This document shows, one piece after another, positions 1 through 15,000 of a stretch of 64,000 nt of DNA. Under the pieces are notes generated by a model, which made no database searches, was not told the origin of the DNA, and worked only from the letters and a program-made list of their open reading frames with translations. The stretch is from the NCBI RefSeq assembly GCF_037975245.1, contig NC_092579.1:12012678-12076677 (forward strand), in the 5' to 3' direction. Source of the stretch: Apostichopus japonicus (Eukaryota; Echinodermata; Holothuroidea; Aspidochirotida; Stichopodidae). Position 1 is the first letter of the stretch. Each line of letters starts with the position of its first letter. A program made the translations under genes and the position numbers.

Positions 1-3000
1 AAAAAAAAATGATATGATATGGCAATTGTGGTAGCACCACTGAAAAATCATTGAAACAAAATAATGTTCATTCTATTTATATAACATATTTACAAGTATA
101 CTTATATAGATATATATATGTATATCATATAGACAGGTAACAAGCGCCTACAGTGGAATTACGACCTTCCTTACCGGTTTTGAACCTCTGGACATACAAT
201 CAGCGTCCATAGCCTAGTGGTTAGGGTGGTTATAAAGTGGGAGGCCCGGGTTCGAATCCCAGTGGAGGCTGGAAGTTTTTTCACTGTTCTGGATTTTCCA
301 AATCATTACGATTTCAATTATATTCATTTGCCTTTGTCGTTTACCTCCATTTCATTAACAAAAGTCCGGTTAATGTATCTCTTTCGAGATCCGGCTTTAG
401 GAATCACAAATGATTTTGAGTTGGTTGGCATTATGTTTGATCTCTAGAGCAAGGCAAATACGTCACCAAAACAGAACTAGTACTGTTCGATACAGGTGAC
501 AAGCGCCTACAGTGGAATTACTACAACTATATATGGTTGCACCCATGGATAGTGTCGAAGCTGTACTTATGTTAAAGGTTGGATGTTAGTGCGCACTTCA
601 ACTGACACAGATAAGATTTAGAAGAATTACTGTGTTCAGATAACAGTTGCACAAGCCAAAGTGTCCTTCATGAACATTTGATTATGGTTTAATATTAATG
701 CCACATCTGCAGTCCGATGCAACTGAATGCTTGACAGAAATCACTGCCAAATTTGCATCCTTGCACTTACGTCACTAAAGCAAACACCACCGGTACGAGA
801 CACATGAGAAAGGTAACTATCAATAGGACCACAAAGAAGAAGGTGGATTGCGATGCCCTGGCCTCACGGCCCGAAGGTTGCATGTTGTGCAGCAGGCTGA
901 ACTTGCGAACGTAGAATAGAATGAAGAACTTCACCGTGGTGATCACCGGAAGGAAGGGGCAGAAAAACGCACCGATCCTGTAAGACAGAAGATAAAACTC
1001 ACATCAATTAGATACTGTAGCGGTTTCCTTGTTAGTTCTTCCCATTTAGGCGTTTACATATATTTATTTCTGTACAGTCAGCGGTTCTTTCTCAACATTC
1101 TACAGCAGATTACAAACAACAAGACCATCCTGGGGAGGGGGTCCCTCCCCTTTAAAAAAATGTTTTTGTTTAAATTTAATTTAATTTAATTTAGTCAAGA
1201 AAAGACCGGCAACTAGATTTCCTGTGGTCATTACATTATGACAATTATCGTTGTCATCATTGTTCTCTTGATGCTTGGAATGCTATACATTACTCTACAG
1301 ATAATGTAATAATCAGCATAGATTCTATTGAGAGGCAGCATTTTATGAAATCTTCTGAGAAACGAGATTACTCCCCGATAGCATTTTATACATCTTCTCT
1401 AATAATAATATCTATTTTCAGTTTTCAATCTTTAGAAAATAAAACATAAAACATCTATTTGTGAATATATGTACGTACCATGATATAGCTTGAGAATTCA
1501 CTAAATCCAGGACTTGGGATGACAACTCAAATTCAAGATTGCCAAGCCTTTTTGCCCACTTAAATTTCTTCGATAGGAATCTTTAGGTGGAAAAGAAAAG
1601 GGAAACGTTCACAAAATGATAATGCATGACACACCATTTGTCAAAAAAGTTTCTTGTACTCCGTCGAGACGGATTTAGATACCATGTGTGAAGCTCATCT
1701 GTCAAGTATTTGTCCACTTATTGTGTTTGCAATCAAAAGCACCCGACACATACATGCATGGATACATATGTGCTTACCTAATGCACATATGTACATACAA
1801 ACATGCATACATGCATACATACACCGAAACATACACACACACACACACACACCCACACACACCCTCGCAGGTGTGTTTTACATTCAGACCGAGGACCCCA
1901 TTGTTTTTTCCATTGTTCAAATCCACGTACCCTAACCTTAACAATACCCATAACAGTAGAATTATTTCGAGGACGTGATGATTCTCTAGAAATCACATTC
2001 GAGGACCTGGAATTCTTTTGTTCAAGTCCTCCGTCAGAATACAAAACAAGTGCACGCACACACACATACATGTTTGTTTGACATTCAGACCGAGGACCCC
2101 ATTGTATTTTCCATTGTTCAAATCCACGTACCCTAACCTTAACAATACCCCATACAATAGAATTCTTCCGAGGACGTGGTGATTCTCTAGAAATCACAAC
2201 CGAGGACGTGGAATTCTTTTGTTCAAGTCCTTGGTCAGAATACAAAACAAACGCACGCATACACACATACATACAAACGTTTAGTCATTCTGACTTTTTT
2301 TTAATGGACTATGACAAAGGAAAAATAAAGAAAACCAAGATGACTCACTTTCTTGGATATTCCCACGTATACACAGCAGCAACTTTGCTCAACAAATCCA
2401 CAACGGTCAGCTTGTAGAATTCCTGACCCACTACTGTCTCCCAGCACTGCAAAGACAATTGGAAAAGTAGCTTTCAAAGCATCCATACTTAGAGAAATTT
2501 TCTTGGAACTTTAATTAGCTATACTCAGCTGTTTTAATAAACTAATTGAGTGTTACGCTTAACACAGGGGCTTGGATTCGATCAAATTGTGACACATGAG
2601 CACTAATTAGTGACTGCTTCATGAGTCTTTGCTATTCTACAAAAAAATTGCCTCGTGGAGGCTAGTATTAAGTACAGGCAAAAATAATCTTAACTTTTCA
2701 AGGTATTTTCCTTTATTTATTTCAAAGATGATTTGTTAAGTCAACAAACTGTGTGTTGTTATGATCCACAAGCCGTAGGGCGTGACAACCAAAAAGTGGC
2801 TCATTGGTATCATTTCGGGTGGGTCACAAGATTATGTCAAAGAGTGTCACATTAGGTATTGAGAACCTTAGGCCTTCATGAGAGTGCAACAGTTGTGAGA
2901 TGAATGGCTGATTGAGAATTTCAGGAGCAAATTAAAGTAAAATGTACAAAACACTCTTCTTTTTTTTAGAAAAATCATACAATCACAATAATCAATCAGT

Positions 3001-6000
3001 AGGATGGTAAATTAAATTGACTTTCCATTCGCAGACAAATGCAACACATGAAAGAGAAAAATATTCCACACTCTTTAGTTCAAAACACATGTCGATATCA
3101 CGTTCCTAATTTCAGAAACAGGAATACCCCTTTAAAACCGGACTTGTGGTACTAGTGTTTTTTCGAGTACAAGTACAAGAAAAAACTCCACGAGGGAGAG
3201 AACGAGTACCATGCGGACAACTCGAATACAATATGAGTAGCAGAACAGAGTTACTACTACATGTCCGGTTAAATCTTGTAAAATTCATTCAATGCCTTGA
3301 TCATATTTTCCTGAAAGAATAAAAAACTTGCAACAGAACAAGCCAGCTGGTTGCTTCTTCGACAACTAATAAATAGTCCTTTAAACCTAATGCAACGTTC
3401 AACTCTATATTTACGTTTTTTATGCCACAAATATCGGAAGCATTAAGGTTGTTCAACTTACAGACAGTACCAGGGAGTCTGTAACACCACATGCGCCACA
3501 ACTATCCTTTTCACTTTCAGGACAGGAAATGTTGTTGTACAGAGAAAACAGCAGCACCAAAAGCGATGCTAATTTCAAAAAGCTGGTTCTGTAAGAAATT
3601 AAAAGTAATAACCACAGAAAATCAGAGAGACTTTCTCACAGTATTAGAGTCTGTTGCTTGCTGCTTGCAGAATTTTCCTTAAGAGCGAGAGAGAGTTTCT
3701 ACAAGCACTATGGGGAGCCATATCGTAATATCACATGCTATCTCATGATTATTTAAAGGGTGGAGGCAACGAGTGTGAATGAGCTAGACTATATGAGCAA
3801 GTTTGATCTGAAAATGATTTCTTTTCTTCTCTTCAAAGCACAACAAAAGATGCAGAGTTCCACCAACATTTGATTCTTCGACCACTAAATCGTCTTTCAA
3901 TTTCACGCACTGATCAACTCTACTTTTACATTTTGTGTCCACAAATACACAACCCTGAACATTCTCTCCCACTCATACTAAACAGCATGTTTGGACCTTC
4001 AATAACCATTATTGCAGCAAGATTATGTGACTTTTTTTTGTGTCCTATATATGCAAATCTTTATCCAAATTTACAAAGGAGAGTTTTTTCATCCTTTTTC
4101 TTCTTCTTTTTCTTCTTCTTCTTCTTCTTCTTCTTCTTCTTCTTTTTCGGAATACAGTATTTCAAATATTTTCATTTTAAAGAATGTATCACCTGATTAT
4201 ATTCATGTTGACTTCAAATGATGGAGTATACACCTCGTACTGCACGATTCTTGTAAATATATTTGGAAGGGCGTTGTTCAGTAAAACCAAAGTGATGGAA
4301 GGGAGCCATTCAAATCCTAACTCAGCAATGGACCTCAAGCCTTCACTCTCAATGTCCGTCTGTAACATAAACACAAATGCGTGAGAAATACAGTTAAAAC
4401 TAAATGGTTTTATCAACTTTCACCGCATGGAATGCTAATTCCAAATATTTTAGGTTTAAGCACTGAATAAAATATTTTTAACACCAAAATACAAAAGTAT
4501 GTACACAATTATACCAAACTAAAAACAAAACTGTTTCCTTTATCATTTGAGAATCTTCAACAATTTTAACCAAACCTATCAAATGGTCTGTTGCTCAAAA
4601 TAAGACTAAAATCTATCAAAATACCACAAAAGGTGTACAAAATACAAAAGTATGTACACAATTATACCAAACTAAAAACAAAACTGTTTCCTTTATCATT
4701 TGAGAATCTTCAACAATTTTAACCAAACCTATCAAATGGTCTGTTGCTCAAAATAAGACTAAAATCTATCAAAATACCACAAAAGGTGTATTTCAAGGGT
4801 TTACTTTCTGGTGTTTAAAGGACACCCAGGTAATGGTTTAATAAATACAAGGGGTGAGGTACTTTCAATGCCTTACAACATGTTGAACATTTTCTGATAG
4901 GGGTGGGGGGAATACTCTTAATGGCTGGGCTGCAGAGAGCTGCAGAAGTGGCACAGCTAACTGGTAGAGATTTGCAAGTATGAAAATGCAATTGCTCGTT
5001 TCACAAATTATTGGGAGGGGGGAGGGGGGAGGGGATTGAGGAAATACCCTCCCCTCTTACATCCTCAGTTGTTACACCCCTGTTACAGGAAGACTCAATG
5101 TTAAACCAGACACCACTCTGAACAGATTTCACACCCACAGGGTATTATTGTACAGCATTGCATAGTGTAATGTGGAACAAAGACTGTGGTTAGCCAGTGT
5201 CAACAGTCATACTACAGTATAAGAGCCTTACAGCAAGTTATAGTGTTAGCCAATGGTTACTGTGAACTGGGTTCAAGAGTAAGAGTAAGTTCATATAATT
5301 ATGCAGCCTCACAGCCAGCACCTGTTGTAACGGTACTTGAGAAATAGCGCCACCATCAATAGAGAGAGTTACAATATGGCTACCTCTCAATGTCATTTAT
5401 AACAGCACCCAATTGATATGAACCTATTTCTTACAAAATGTCACCATACAATATCGTTCATCCAGCAGTAACATATAGTGTGAAACAGAAGCAGTTAGCT
5501 GTAAAGATAAAGCCAGTTCCAGCATCTTACCTGGGAGATCTAAAACACTAAAAAATTGCAGAAGGTAGAGAACTTACTCTGACATTGAACTGTGTTGTAA
5601 AGTAAATCAGATAATAAGCACAAAGATTGGACAGTATCACCAGGAAATGAACCAACATCCTCACTCCATAAATTCCCAGCCGTTGCCCAATATGTTGACC
5701 TTCCTTCAGGACTTCCAGTCTTTGAACTTCAAGGGAAACCTAGAATATAACACAAAAAACAAACTAATCTTTTACACCCTTGGAAGATTTTCCATATCTC
5801 ATCACGAACACACTTCATGAAGAATTGACTATCGGCTCACATGTGAGCAAGCCGCTTCAAAAAGACTCACACCCTTCCATCTGTATTGTACACTTGGTAT
5901 TGCGCCAGTATCCATCCGAAGACGCTCATGGCGCAGTGCTTATAACCAACCGTCTATTAACATTCCATAACCGTTCTCAAGTCACTGTGGACTATACACC

Positions 6001-9000
6001 ATGAGCTGCCACAAAAGGCGCTAAATCGTATTTACCGGTCAGACACACATATTCCTCCACTCCATACTTATATGCTGAGCACCAAGCAAGATGGCAGTAG
6101 GTCCCATTTTTAAAGTCTTTGGTATGACTCAGCCCGGAGTCGAACCCCGAACCTTCCGGCTGATAAGCAGATGCTCTAACCACTAGGATAACCAGTCGGT
6201 ATACTGTGAACAACTTTTCAATGAAGCAAACAGAATTTGACCATCGTACTCGTACCAAAGGGAAATTCTAATCAGGTCCTAACTGTGACGACGAATAGCA
6301 GCAAGGAAGGGTCTCTCTAGCGAAGCTATCTCCATTCATAGGTGAAACTCACCTGAAATTCCAGAAGAAGATTCCTCTCTTTGTATTTCACTTTTTTCGG
6401 TTCACGAACACTGAAGTCCCATCCGGATAGAACTAGGGTGGAAAATTTCAGAGGTTCCTTACTCGAGGAGTACACCAATGATTTCTCGAGTAAACTCATA
6501 GCACTATGGAATTGGAAAAAAAGAAAGAAATTAAATAGGAAAGAAAGAAGGTGAAAATGGTGAATAGAACCAGTAAAAAAAATCTGGAAAAACAAAATGG
6601 TTTATGGTTCCATGGATGTTTGTCTATATTTCCTCATATCTGTTTGGATAAGAATTTGTAGTATAATTTTGACTCACTTGTTAATATTTATTTTTTGCTA
6701 ATAAAATATTAAACCAGATTCCAAATGATCCATTCATTAACTACTAAAATTGTAATCAATTAATCAATTGTCACACACTTTGCATGCACTTCCAACAGTA
6801 AACTAGTATGAAATGTTTGGCTTATGTGTGGATTGTTTGAGGATGGTTGAATCCAACTCCCAAGCAGGGGTGTCTGGGAGTCCTCCACAAGAGAGAAAAA
6901 AAAGTTGAATTTGTGACATCAGATATTGCATTCTGAGACATATTTACACTTTAAATTAGGTCTATAATTAAGTCTAAATGCAAGGGTGTGCTAATAAGTA
7001 CTTTGAAGTTTTTGTGCAAGGTTGAAAAGAGAGGGAAGCATGCCCTCCCCCTCCCCCCCCCTCGAGGACACACACATACTCCCTCCCCAGGATCTGTGCC
7101 TGCATGAGGTTGCATGAGGGGAAATATCATGGCGTATTTGAATACAACAACAGAAATAAAATCTGGCTTGATAGTAGTCTTACTATAAATAATCTACAAA
7201 ATAATCAAATCCCCTGGCTACATTCATACTGTAGGTCAAATACCACTCATGAGTGACATTCTTTTAACATCAAATCAAACATTTCTCCCCTGAAACTTAC
7301 TAGCGAAGCATAACGATAAGACAAAGAGTCAAGTAGATGACTGTCGTAGTGATGTAAGCGACCGGGCGGTTGTAGGACAGGATCAGACCTTGTACAGCTG
7401 TGCTGTTCTGACCGAGCAGGGCAGTGCTAGATAAATTGACTGCAACCATGTCAGGTATGAATGTACCATAGAATAGCAATGTCTCTTCCATCCAACCCTG
7501 TAAATAATGTCAACCAGGAAATCAGTTGGTATTGTGATTCCTTGCCATACAACTTGCTTAAAATTCCAAAAGGAACTGACTAATGTAGAGAGAGTTTAAT
7601 AAATACCAGAACAGATTCAGAGATTTTCTAGCTCCTTTTGTAGCTCACTCCCTTGTTGGCATCGACCATTTAATCCACTGGTAAGGATTTTACACAAAAA
7701 AAGTACTTACAGTCCATCAGTGGAGGGGAATAATAAAGACTTTAACACAACTACCTGCTGAGATGTACATCGCTGCTATGTACACTGTGTTGTGGGTATT
7801 GACCGTAGCTGTATGTATTGACTTTACACTAGTGTCTAATTACCGATGGTAGCAAGATGTGTGTGTATTTTCTGGGATCGATGGTGGTGTCTAACACTTC
7901 TGTTACACCTCACTCGAAACTAGGTCAGAGTACTGGCATCAGACAGTTCTTTGTGCGCGAGTCTTCACTCCCTTTAAGCCAGACAAGCCCAGTCTAATGC
8001 CATTCCAACAAGCAAGTAGTGAATAAGGTAGCCTACTCCTTATACGTTTCATATGAGGTTCTACAATGTTTGAATGGTTTTTTTTCTTCAGTAAAGGTGG
8101 CAAAATGCTACATAGGGGGTAAGTTTTGAGATATATGTTCCGATGTAGAACAAATTCGGGAAGGACATGACTAACCTCTTTCTGCCCCCCCAACCCCCCC
8201 CCTTCCATCTCACTTTGTTTCTGCCTCTGTCACCCCTCTTCTCGTAGCCCTCTTCCACCTTGTTTTCTCAACATTTTTTCTGCCTCTGTCCTTCTCTAGT
8301 TTACTCCCTACCCTCTTCCCTTAATCCTCTCTTTGTCCCTCCACATTTAATCTCCTACCTCTCCTCTTCCCCCTGTTGGTTTCTTTCTTTTCTCCATCCC
8401 TTGTCTACTAATCCTCTTACATCTATCTCTTTTGTGTTCACCCTGCTAATTAAACTGTCTGTATTCTGTGTGTGTATTTGTCCCTTCTGTTACTGTAACT
8501 TGTCATTCAGCCTCTGAAGAAGGTCCTGTTAGGATCAAAATGCCAGGCCCTCTTAATACTTTTACACATTCTCTTACACAGGCTCTTGAGTGGATAAGCA
8601 ATTTGCTAACAGTTTCCTTTTTATTTAGAAATAAATCCATCGTTTCACTTAGATTTTGAGAAGCATCAATGGTGGTGTGAGACCAGTTGTAACTGTTCAC
8701 AGTGTCAGACCATTTATTAAAACTTTTGGGGAGAATGATGCAATTTTACTGAAGTCAGAAATGAAATTAAAGGTTGATACATTACCTCTCCAGTCAAGAA
8801 GTTCTCCAAACAATGGCTAACGCTTCCATTGGTTATGCAGGTATCATCAATGGAGTCCACATATGCCAGGGCGCATTCTATAAAACCAAATGACAACGAT
8901 CGACTCACGTTAGAACTCTGTTACTCGTTTGGAGCACCTACAAACCATAGTTTATAATTCAGATACTAGATTTCATGGTTTAGAATATTCTTCAATGGTT

Positions 9001-12000
9001 CATCACAGTGAGAGCTAATTCCACTACAACACCCCCTTGCCCCCCCCCCACCCCAATAAAAAAAAAAAAATTGCTATCATTACAAAAGGGAGCACTATAA
9101 CAGTGCCTTTCATTCAACCCCCCCCCCCCTTCCCAATGAGTACAACTGTCATCAAATTTCTTTCAAAAATACACAGTACTATCTGTGATTTATTTTGCAA
9201 TGTCACAAAGTGCTGGAGTTTTCCAGGTGACAGGAAGCCTACAACTGCTACTCAAAAACTGCCAGCTGGTTAATGTTATTCTGCTTATAAAAGCCTGACA
9301 AGTACCTTTCAGAACATGATAGAATACTCAAGACCTGTGCATATTTTTCTGGAGGTCTCTTAACTGTAAAGAAGGGGGGAATAAAGGATTCAAGTAGTAA
9401 ACGTTTGAGTCTATCAGGCGTACGGCACTAACCATCCACTGCTATAACCCCTTCCCCCTCCCCCATTCCCTAACTCCCGACTCTTCTTTTTACCTTTTCT
9501 TATTGCTGTTGCTTTGAGCAATGCACTAATTGACTTACCATCATTTTGGACATTATAGTACTCCCTAACTGCATCACCATCGATGAAAAACTCTGGTAAA
9601 ATCACAAAGGTGAAGAGGAGGCAGGCAATAATCAGATTGAGAAAGAACAACCATCTTAAGAAGACAAAGTATGACACTATTGCTATCCCAAAGTTGCCTG
9701 CAATGGATAGAAAAGAAACAGATATATATGTTAACAAGTTGCTGAAACCTTTTCAAGTTGATGTAGTTTGCATTAAAGGACAATAATCAACCAAAAGTGA
9801 TTTTTCTTGACTAGATATTAGAAAGCAATAAAACAAATAAATAAGTTAAAAAAAACCTAAAGAGGAAAAAAAAAGAATGCAGGTTTATCCTCTTCACTGC
9901 ATTTTCTTTTTTGAAATATGTGTTAAAGATATGTTAGAGAATTTGCCATTGTAACAGAAGGCTATGGAGGGAGTGAGAAATATAGATGATTCTAGGAACA
10001 TCAGATTGAACCTAGCAAACAACTACCAAAAAAATATTAGTAAAGTTTAAAGCAGTTTGTGCAAATGCAACATTCTATTGATCATACTTTGTAGAAAACA
10101 GAGGTATTTGCAATTCAAAGAAGAGTATGATGATTGATTCACTCATATTAATTATAATCCAGAACGGAAATGAGATTTCTATTGCACTAGTTAGTTTATT
10201 ATTTCATTTCATTTATTTGTTTCCACATTCAAAATATATAACACAATAATAGAAGAAAATGCATGTGGCAAGTGGAGGAGGTCTGAGAAAGCCGAGGCTC
10301 TTACGAGGCAGACCCCCCGTACAAAGACAATAAGAAAAGAAAAAAATGAACAATGCATGCAATAAAACAAAAGTTGCACACACAAATAAACCATGTAACT
10401 GTACTTACATTGCATAAGAAAACAGTACACAATTGAAAGAATTATCATATATGTAATGACAAAAGAGAAAAGAAAAGAAGAAAAAGAAAAAGAGGAAAAG
10501 GAAAAAACCAAAAAAAATATGTAGTGCCTTAGCCAACTTAAACTTTTCAGTAATTGGATAATAGTAAATTCTTCAGATTTTTAGAAAAGATTGCAGGTGA
10601 TGGGACATTTTTAACCATGTTATCAAGATAATTCCATAACTGGGTACCTGAGAAACTGAAAGATTTTTTTTTAATGTTAGAGCGGATACTATACAAATGT
10701 AAATTACTCGAGTGTCTTGTAAAATGGTCATGGATGTCTGAGTTTAAGCTAAAGTGTCTGCATAGCAGGGAGGGCAGAAGGTTATTGTTAACTTTATACA
10801 TGAAAATACCTAGTTGAAATCTATGAATGTCAGACAAGGTGAGAATTTTTAAATCTTTAAAGAGGTGCGAAGTGTGAGCTCTATAGTCTGACAGTGTGAT
10901 TATAATTAAAGAAAATTTAAGTTAAGTATTAAAAAATATCACATAAGAAAAAGAGAATCAAAATCAAAATCAGGTGGGCTAATACACCTACCATACCTTC
11001 AACAGTCTTTATGGACGATCCCCAAAATACAAACTTTTGACCGAAATCCTTTACTTTAGATTTGAAGTTCTTCCAAACCTGTAATATAAATATTGAATAG
11101 AAGTTGTATGTAGGAAGGTATTTTACAAAGGATTTAAAACTTCATCAATTTACTGATATTACTTATTCAATTTATCTAAATATGAAAATTCATCAGATTG
11201 AAATGACGAAACATTCACCAACTAATGAATATTGTGTTAACTATTTGAAATCACTTTTATTTAAGTTATGCAATTGATAAGAGATGGAAAATCAAATATT
11301 ACAGCATATATATACTGTACAGTAGCTCTCCTTTTCTTTTCTGATTTATTAAAAATATATTTTCAATTATTCTTTCCATACCCTTTTCATAGTAAAGATA
11401 CAGGGTGCCACACATATGTATCTGCTTTGTTGTGCAACCTAAGGCATGTACAGTATATCTAATCTATAGTAAATGGTAGTAATAGTAGTGATATATACCA
11501 AAATGAAGACTAAATTATAGAATTTTGAAAGTTTACAGTCTTATTATCAAGGCCAAATTCTAACACTTCTTAACAACAATTAACCCCTGGTCATAGCTAA
11601 CTTGTCACACCCAAGTGTAAAGAATTCAAACAGTTGCTTCCAGGGGCACTGCAGTGGACTGCCTGTTTGTGTCCTCTGGGAGACTTCCCATTGGGTGCAA
11701 CTGCCACAAAGCAACACAAGCAACTATATATTTACAAAGTCCCCTTACTCACAGTCCCCCTACATTTTGAAATTATGAGCTATTATTATTAAAGAGAAAC
11801 TGGACAAGGAATGGTTTTGAAGCAACATTCCAAACAAGCATCTTGTGAGCAAAACACTGAGGAATACACTGGGAAACGTAAAAAAAATGGCTTTCTTTTA
11901 TTTGATCTACTACAATGGTGCACAACAACTTACTTGCTGGGTGCTTGGATATGTAAATTAATACATATATGGAAAGTGACATTATTTCTGTTCTTGTGTC

Positions 12001-15000
12001 TGCCGTAGTTGTGATTACATATTTTGCAACTATTCCAAACATGATTACCACAATTAAAACAGTAGGTGAATTTACCTTTCTCCAGTCTTCATTTTTGTCC
12101 TTGTAATTATTCGTATTCCCGACTCTCTGCTTCTGCAAGTATTTTGCCCTAAACAAGGATTTGGAAGTAGCAAACAATTAGACAAACTTATTTCATTTTT
12201 TCTTTCTTCAAAGCACTAGGTGCTAGTGAAAAAGGAAAAAGAGAAACAGGGAGGTATTAGTAATAATGTAGTATGTGAACCTGAAATGTGGCTGAATGCA
12301 TTCTATGCACTGCAAATGTGGAAATGTCTTATTCAATTCAATATAAATCCCAATTCAAAAGTTTGTGAACTGTTTTACTTTTAGGAGTGTGATGTGACGT
12401 CATAAGTCTAATTGTCATATAACCAATCACACTGTTATATTATAGGCCAATCAGATAAGATGCTGGTTAGCCAATTACATCCCATGTTATCTCATTAAGT
12501 ATGTGTATAAATACTCATGTACGCTACTGTAGTATCACCCTCCATGCCTGCTGCTCTTCCTTACAGATATACCCTACGCGTCATGTATATGGTTATTTAC
12601 GTTACGTGAAATGTATGTTCAAGAAACAAGAATGACATTTCCTTCATTATATTGACGTCTTCCGGAACATATAATATGACAGAGTGTGACTAGGCCCATC
12701 GCTGAGTTAAAAGCTATTTCTGTTTGGAATTGTCATCACCATTCCTGTATTTAATTTTCACATGGCCATACAGTACATATTTCTCCTTGATTTGCTGAGA
12801 TTTTACCAAAATAGTGGCCAATAGTACAACTCTGCGGAATTACTACTGTACGTATGTATCCACGTCAATGATCAATAGAACAGGTCAATGGAATTGTTGC
12901 AAGAACACAGATGATTATAAATTCACAGTTTAGAAATAAGAATTATATCATTTATGAGTCTTCAAACTTGCAATGATTATCTAGCATACGACTAATAATA
13001 GGTTAGGCTAAGAATAAGATATATGTATTTACAGTCGTTCCGAACGTAACTTGTAGTAAGCGCCTTAGCCACTGTTCAATGTACCACAACCCCACAACAT
13101 TGCGCCAGGGTGCAGCCCATGGTTGCAGTTGCTCCCTACTCCTCCTACTTCGAGTAGCTAGAGTCCACATGTGGGCAATATGATAACAGACTGCCATCCG
13201 TTTGTCACAAGTACCGTTCTTATCTGCTTCGTTCGATTATTATTCTAGTTCTTTACTTGATAAGTTTAAATGACGTAAAGCACACGTAAATCCGTTAGTA
13301 GGGCTTCTTATACAAACGTCCTAAGTACAAAATATTTCGCGCAAATAGACCTAACCAAACAAACAAGCAGGTGCTACACAACAATAACAAATTGCAACTA
13401 GGTTTGGATATGGTGGTATTACGGATGCAGCTAACCGGTGCAGGGAGTTGTTCCATATAACAATCGTTTGTACACTGTGCTGCGAGTATTGACCGCAGCT
13501 GTTATGTACTGACTGTACACTATACAGTGTCTAATTACCGACGGTAGCAAGTTGTGTGTGTATTTTTTGGGATCGATGGTGGTGTCTAACACTTCTGTAA
13601 AACCTAATTCGAAACTAGGTCAGATTACCGGCATTAGACGTTTCTTTTTGCGAGAGTCTGCACACCCTTTAAGAATTACCCCATTCCTTCATGGGTTCAG
13701 TGGCTCAATTTTCAGCATCAGATACCATAGTTACATGTATTGTACATTTATTTAAAATTGCCGACGGTAGCAGCACGGTTGCCGACGGTAGCAGCACAGT
13801 ACACTCGCAGCACAGTGTACAAACGATTGTTATATGGAACAACTCCCTGCACCGGTTAGCTGCATCCGTAATACCACCATATCCAAACCTAGTTGCAATT
13901 TGTTATTGTTGTGTAACCAAAAGTTTACATACAATCTAAATGGTGTGGAGTTACAGAAGGTCTCTGTTGAAAGAGACCTAGGTATCTACATTGACTCGTC
14001 TCTGCAACCTTCCAAACATTGTCTTGAAGCTGCTAAAAGAGGTAATAGGGTTTTAGGTATGATCAAGAGGAACTTCAGTTTTCTGAAAGAGGACATCGTA
14101 GTTAGGCTTTATAAGCAGTTGGTTAGGCCTCATCTGGAGTATGCTGTGCAGGCTTGGAACCCTTATTTTGCTAAGGATAAGGAAGTACTTGAAAAGGTCC
14201 AGAGGAGAGCTACTAGGATGATTAGTTCCTTAAAGAGGGTTCCTTATTATAGGCGGTTACAACTGTTGAATCTCACCACACTGGAGCTTAGGAGGTTACG
14301 TGGGGACTTGATCCAGGTTTTCAAGATTGTGTATGGTTTCGACAATTTATCCTTTACCGACTTTTTCATGTTTGCAAACAATAGTTGTACTAGAGGTCAT
14401 TGTCGTAAACTTCAAAAGTCGCATAGTAGGATTAATATTCGGCATAACTTTTTTTCTAATAGGGTTGTGAATGAGTGGAATAGTTTGCCTGAGAAAGTTG
14501 TACTTGCAAGTAGTGTCAATGGGTTTAAGAATGCTTTGCACAAGCACTTTAAGCATTGTAATCGGGTCTGAGTGTTTGTGTCTTCAGTTTTTTTCCCTCT
14601 CTTTATAGGGTCCTTGATGGGGACTTAAGTGTCCCTCCTGATCCTTTTTTCTACTAAACTACTAAACTATTGCAAACAGGCACGAAATTAGAGACTGGTA
14701 CAGTTGGCCTATATTGGTAGCAGAAAATGAAGTGGGAGGTATGGTAGCAAGAGAATCGGTTACCAGTAATGATGAGAATGACTACCAGATTTCAATCATT
14801 ATGCAACTAACAGGACCAAACTACAAGCACAAACGTCTAATGCCGGTAATCTGACCTATAGTTTCGAATGAGGTGTAACTGAAGTGTTAGACACCACCAT
14901 CGATCCCAGAAAATACACACACAGCTTGCTACCGTCGGTAATTAGACACTAGTGTAAAGTCAATACATACAGCTACGGTCAATACCCACAACACAGTGTA

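Noticed and set aside
1778-2272. 164-codon minus-strand ORF
   Set aside because: It runs through the 201-bp tandem duplication and the CA microsatellite, and its protein simply repeats itself.
3301-3972. Two similar minus-strand ORFs (3301-3501, 3784-3972)
   Set aside because: They share a diverged intronic repeat (VVEE-type peptide). Only 3462-3588 in this area belongs to TMC, and in another frame.
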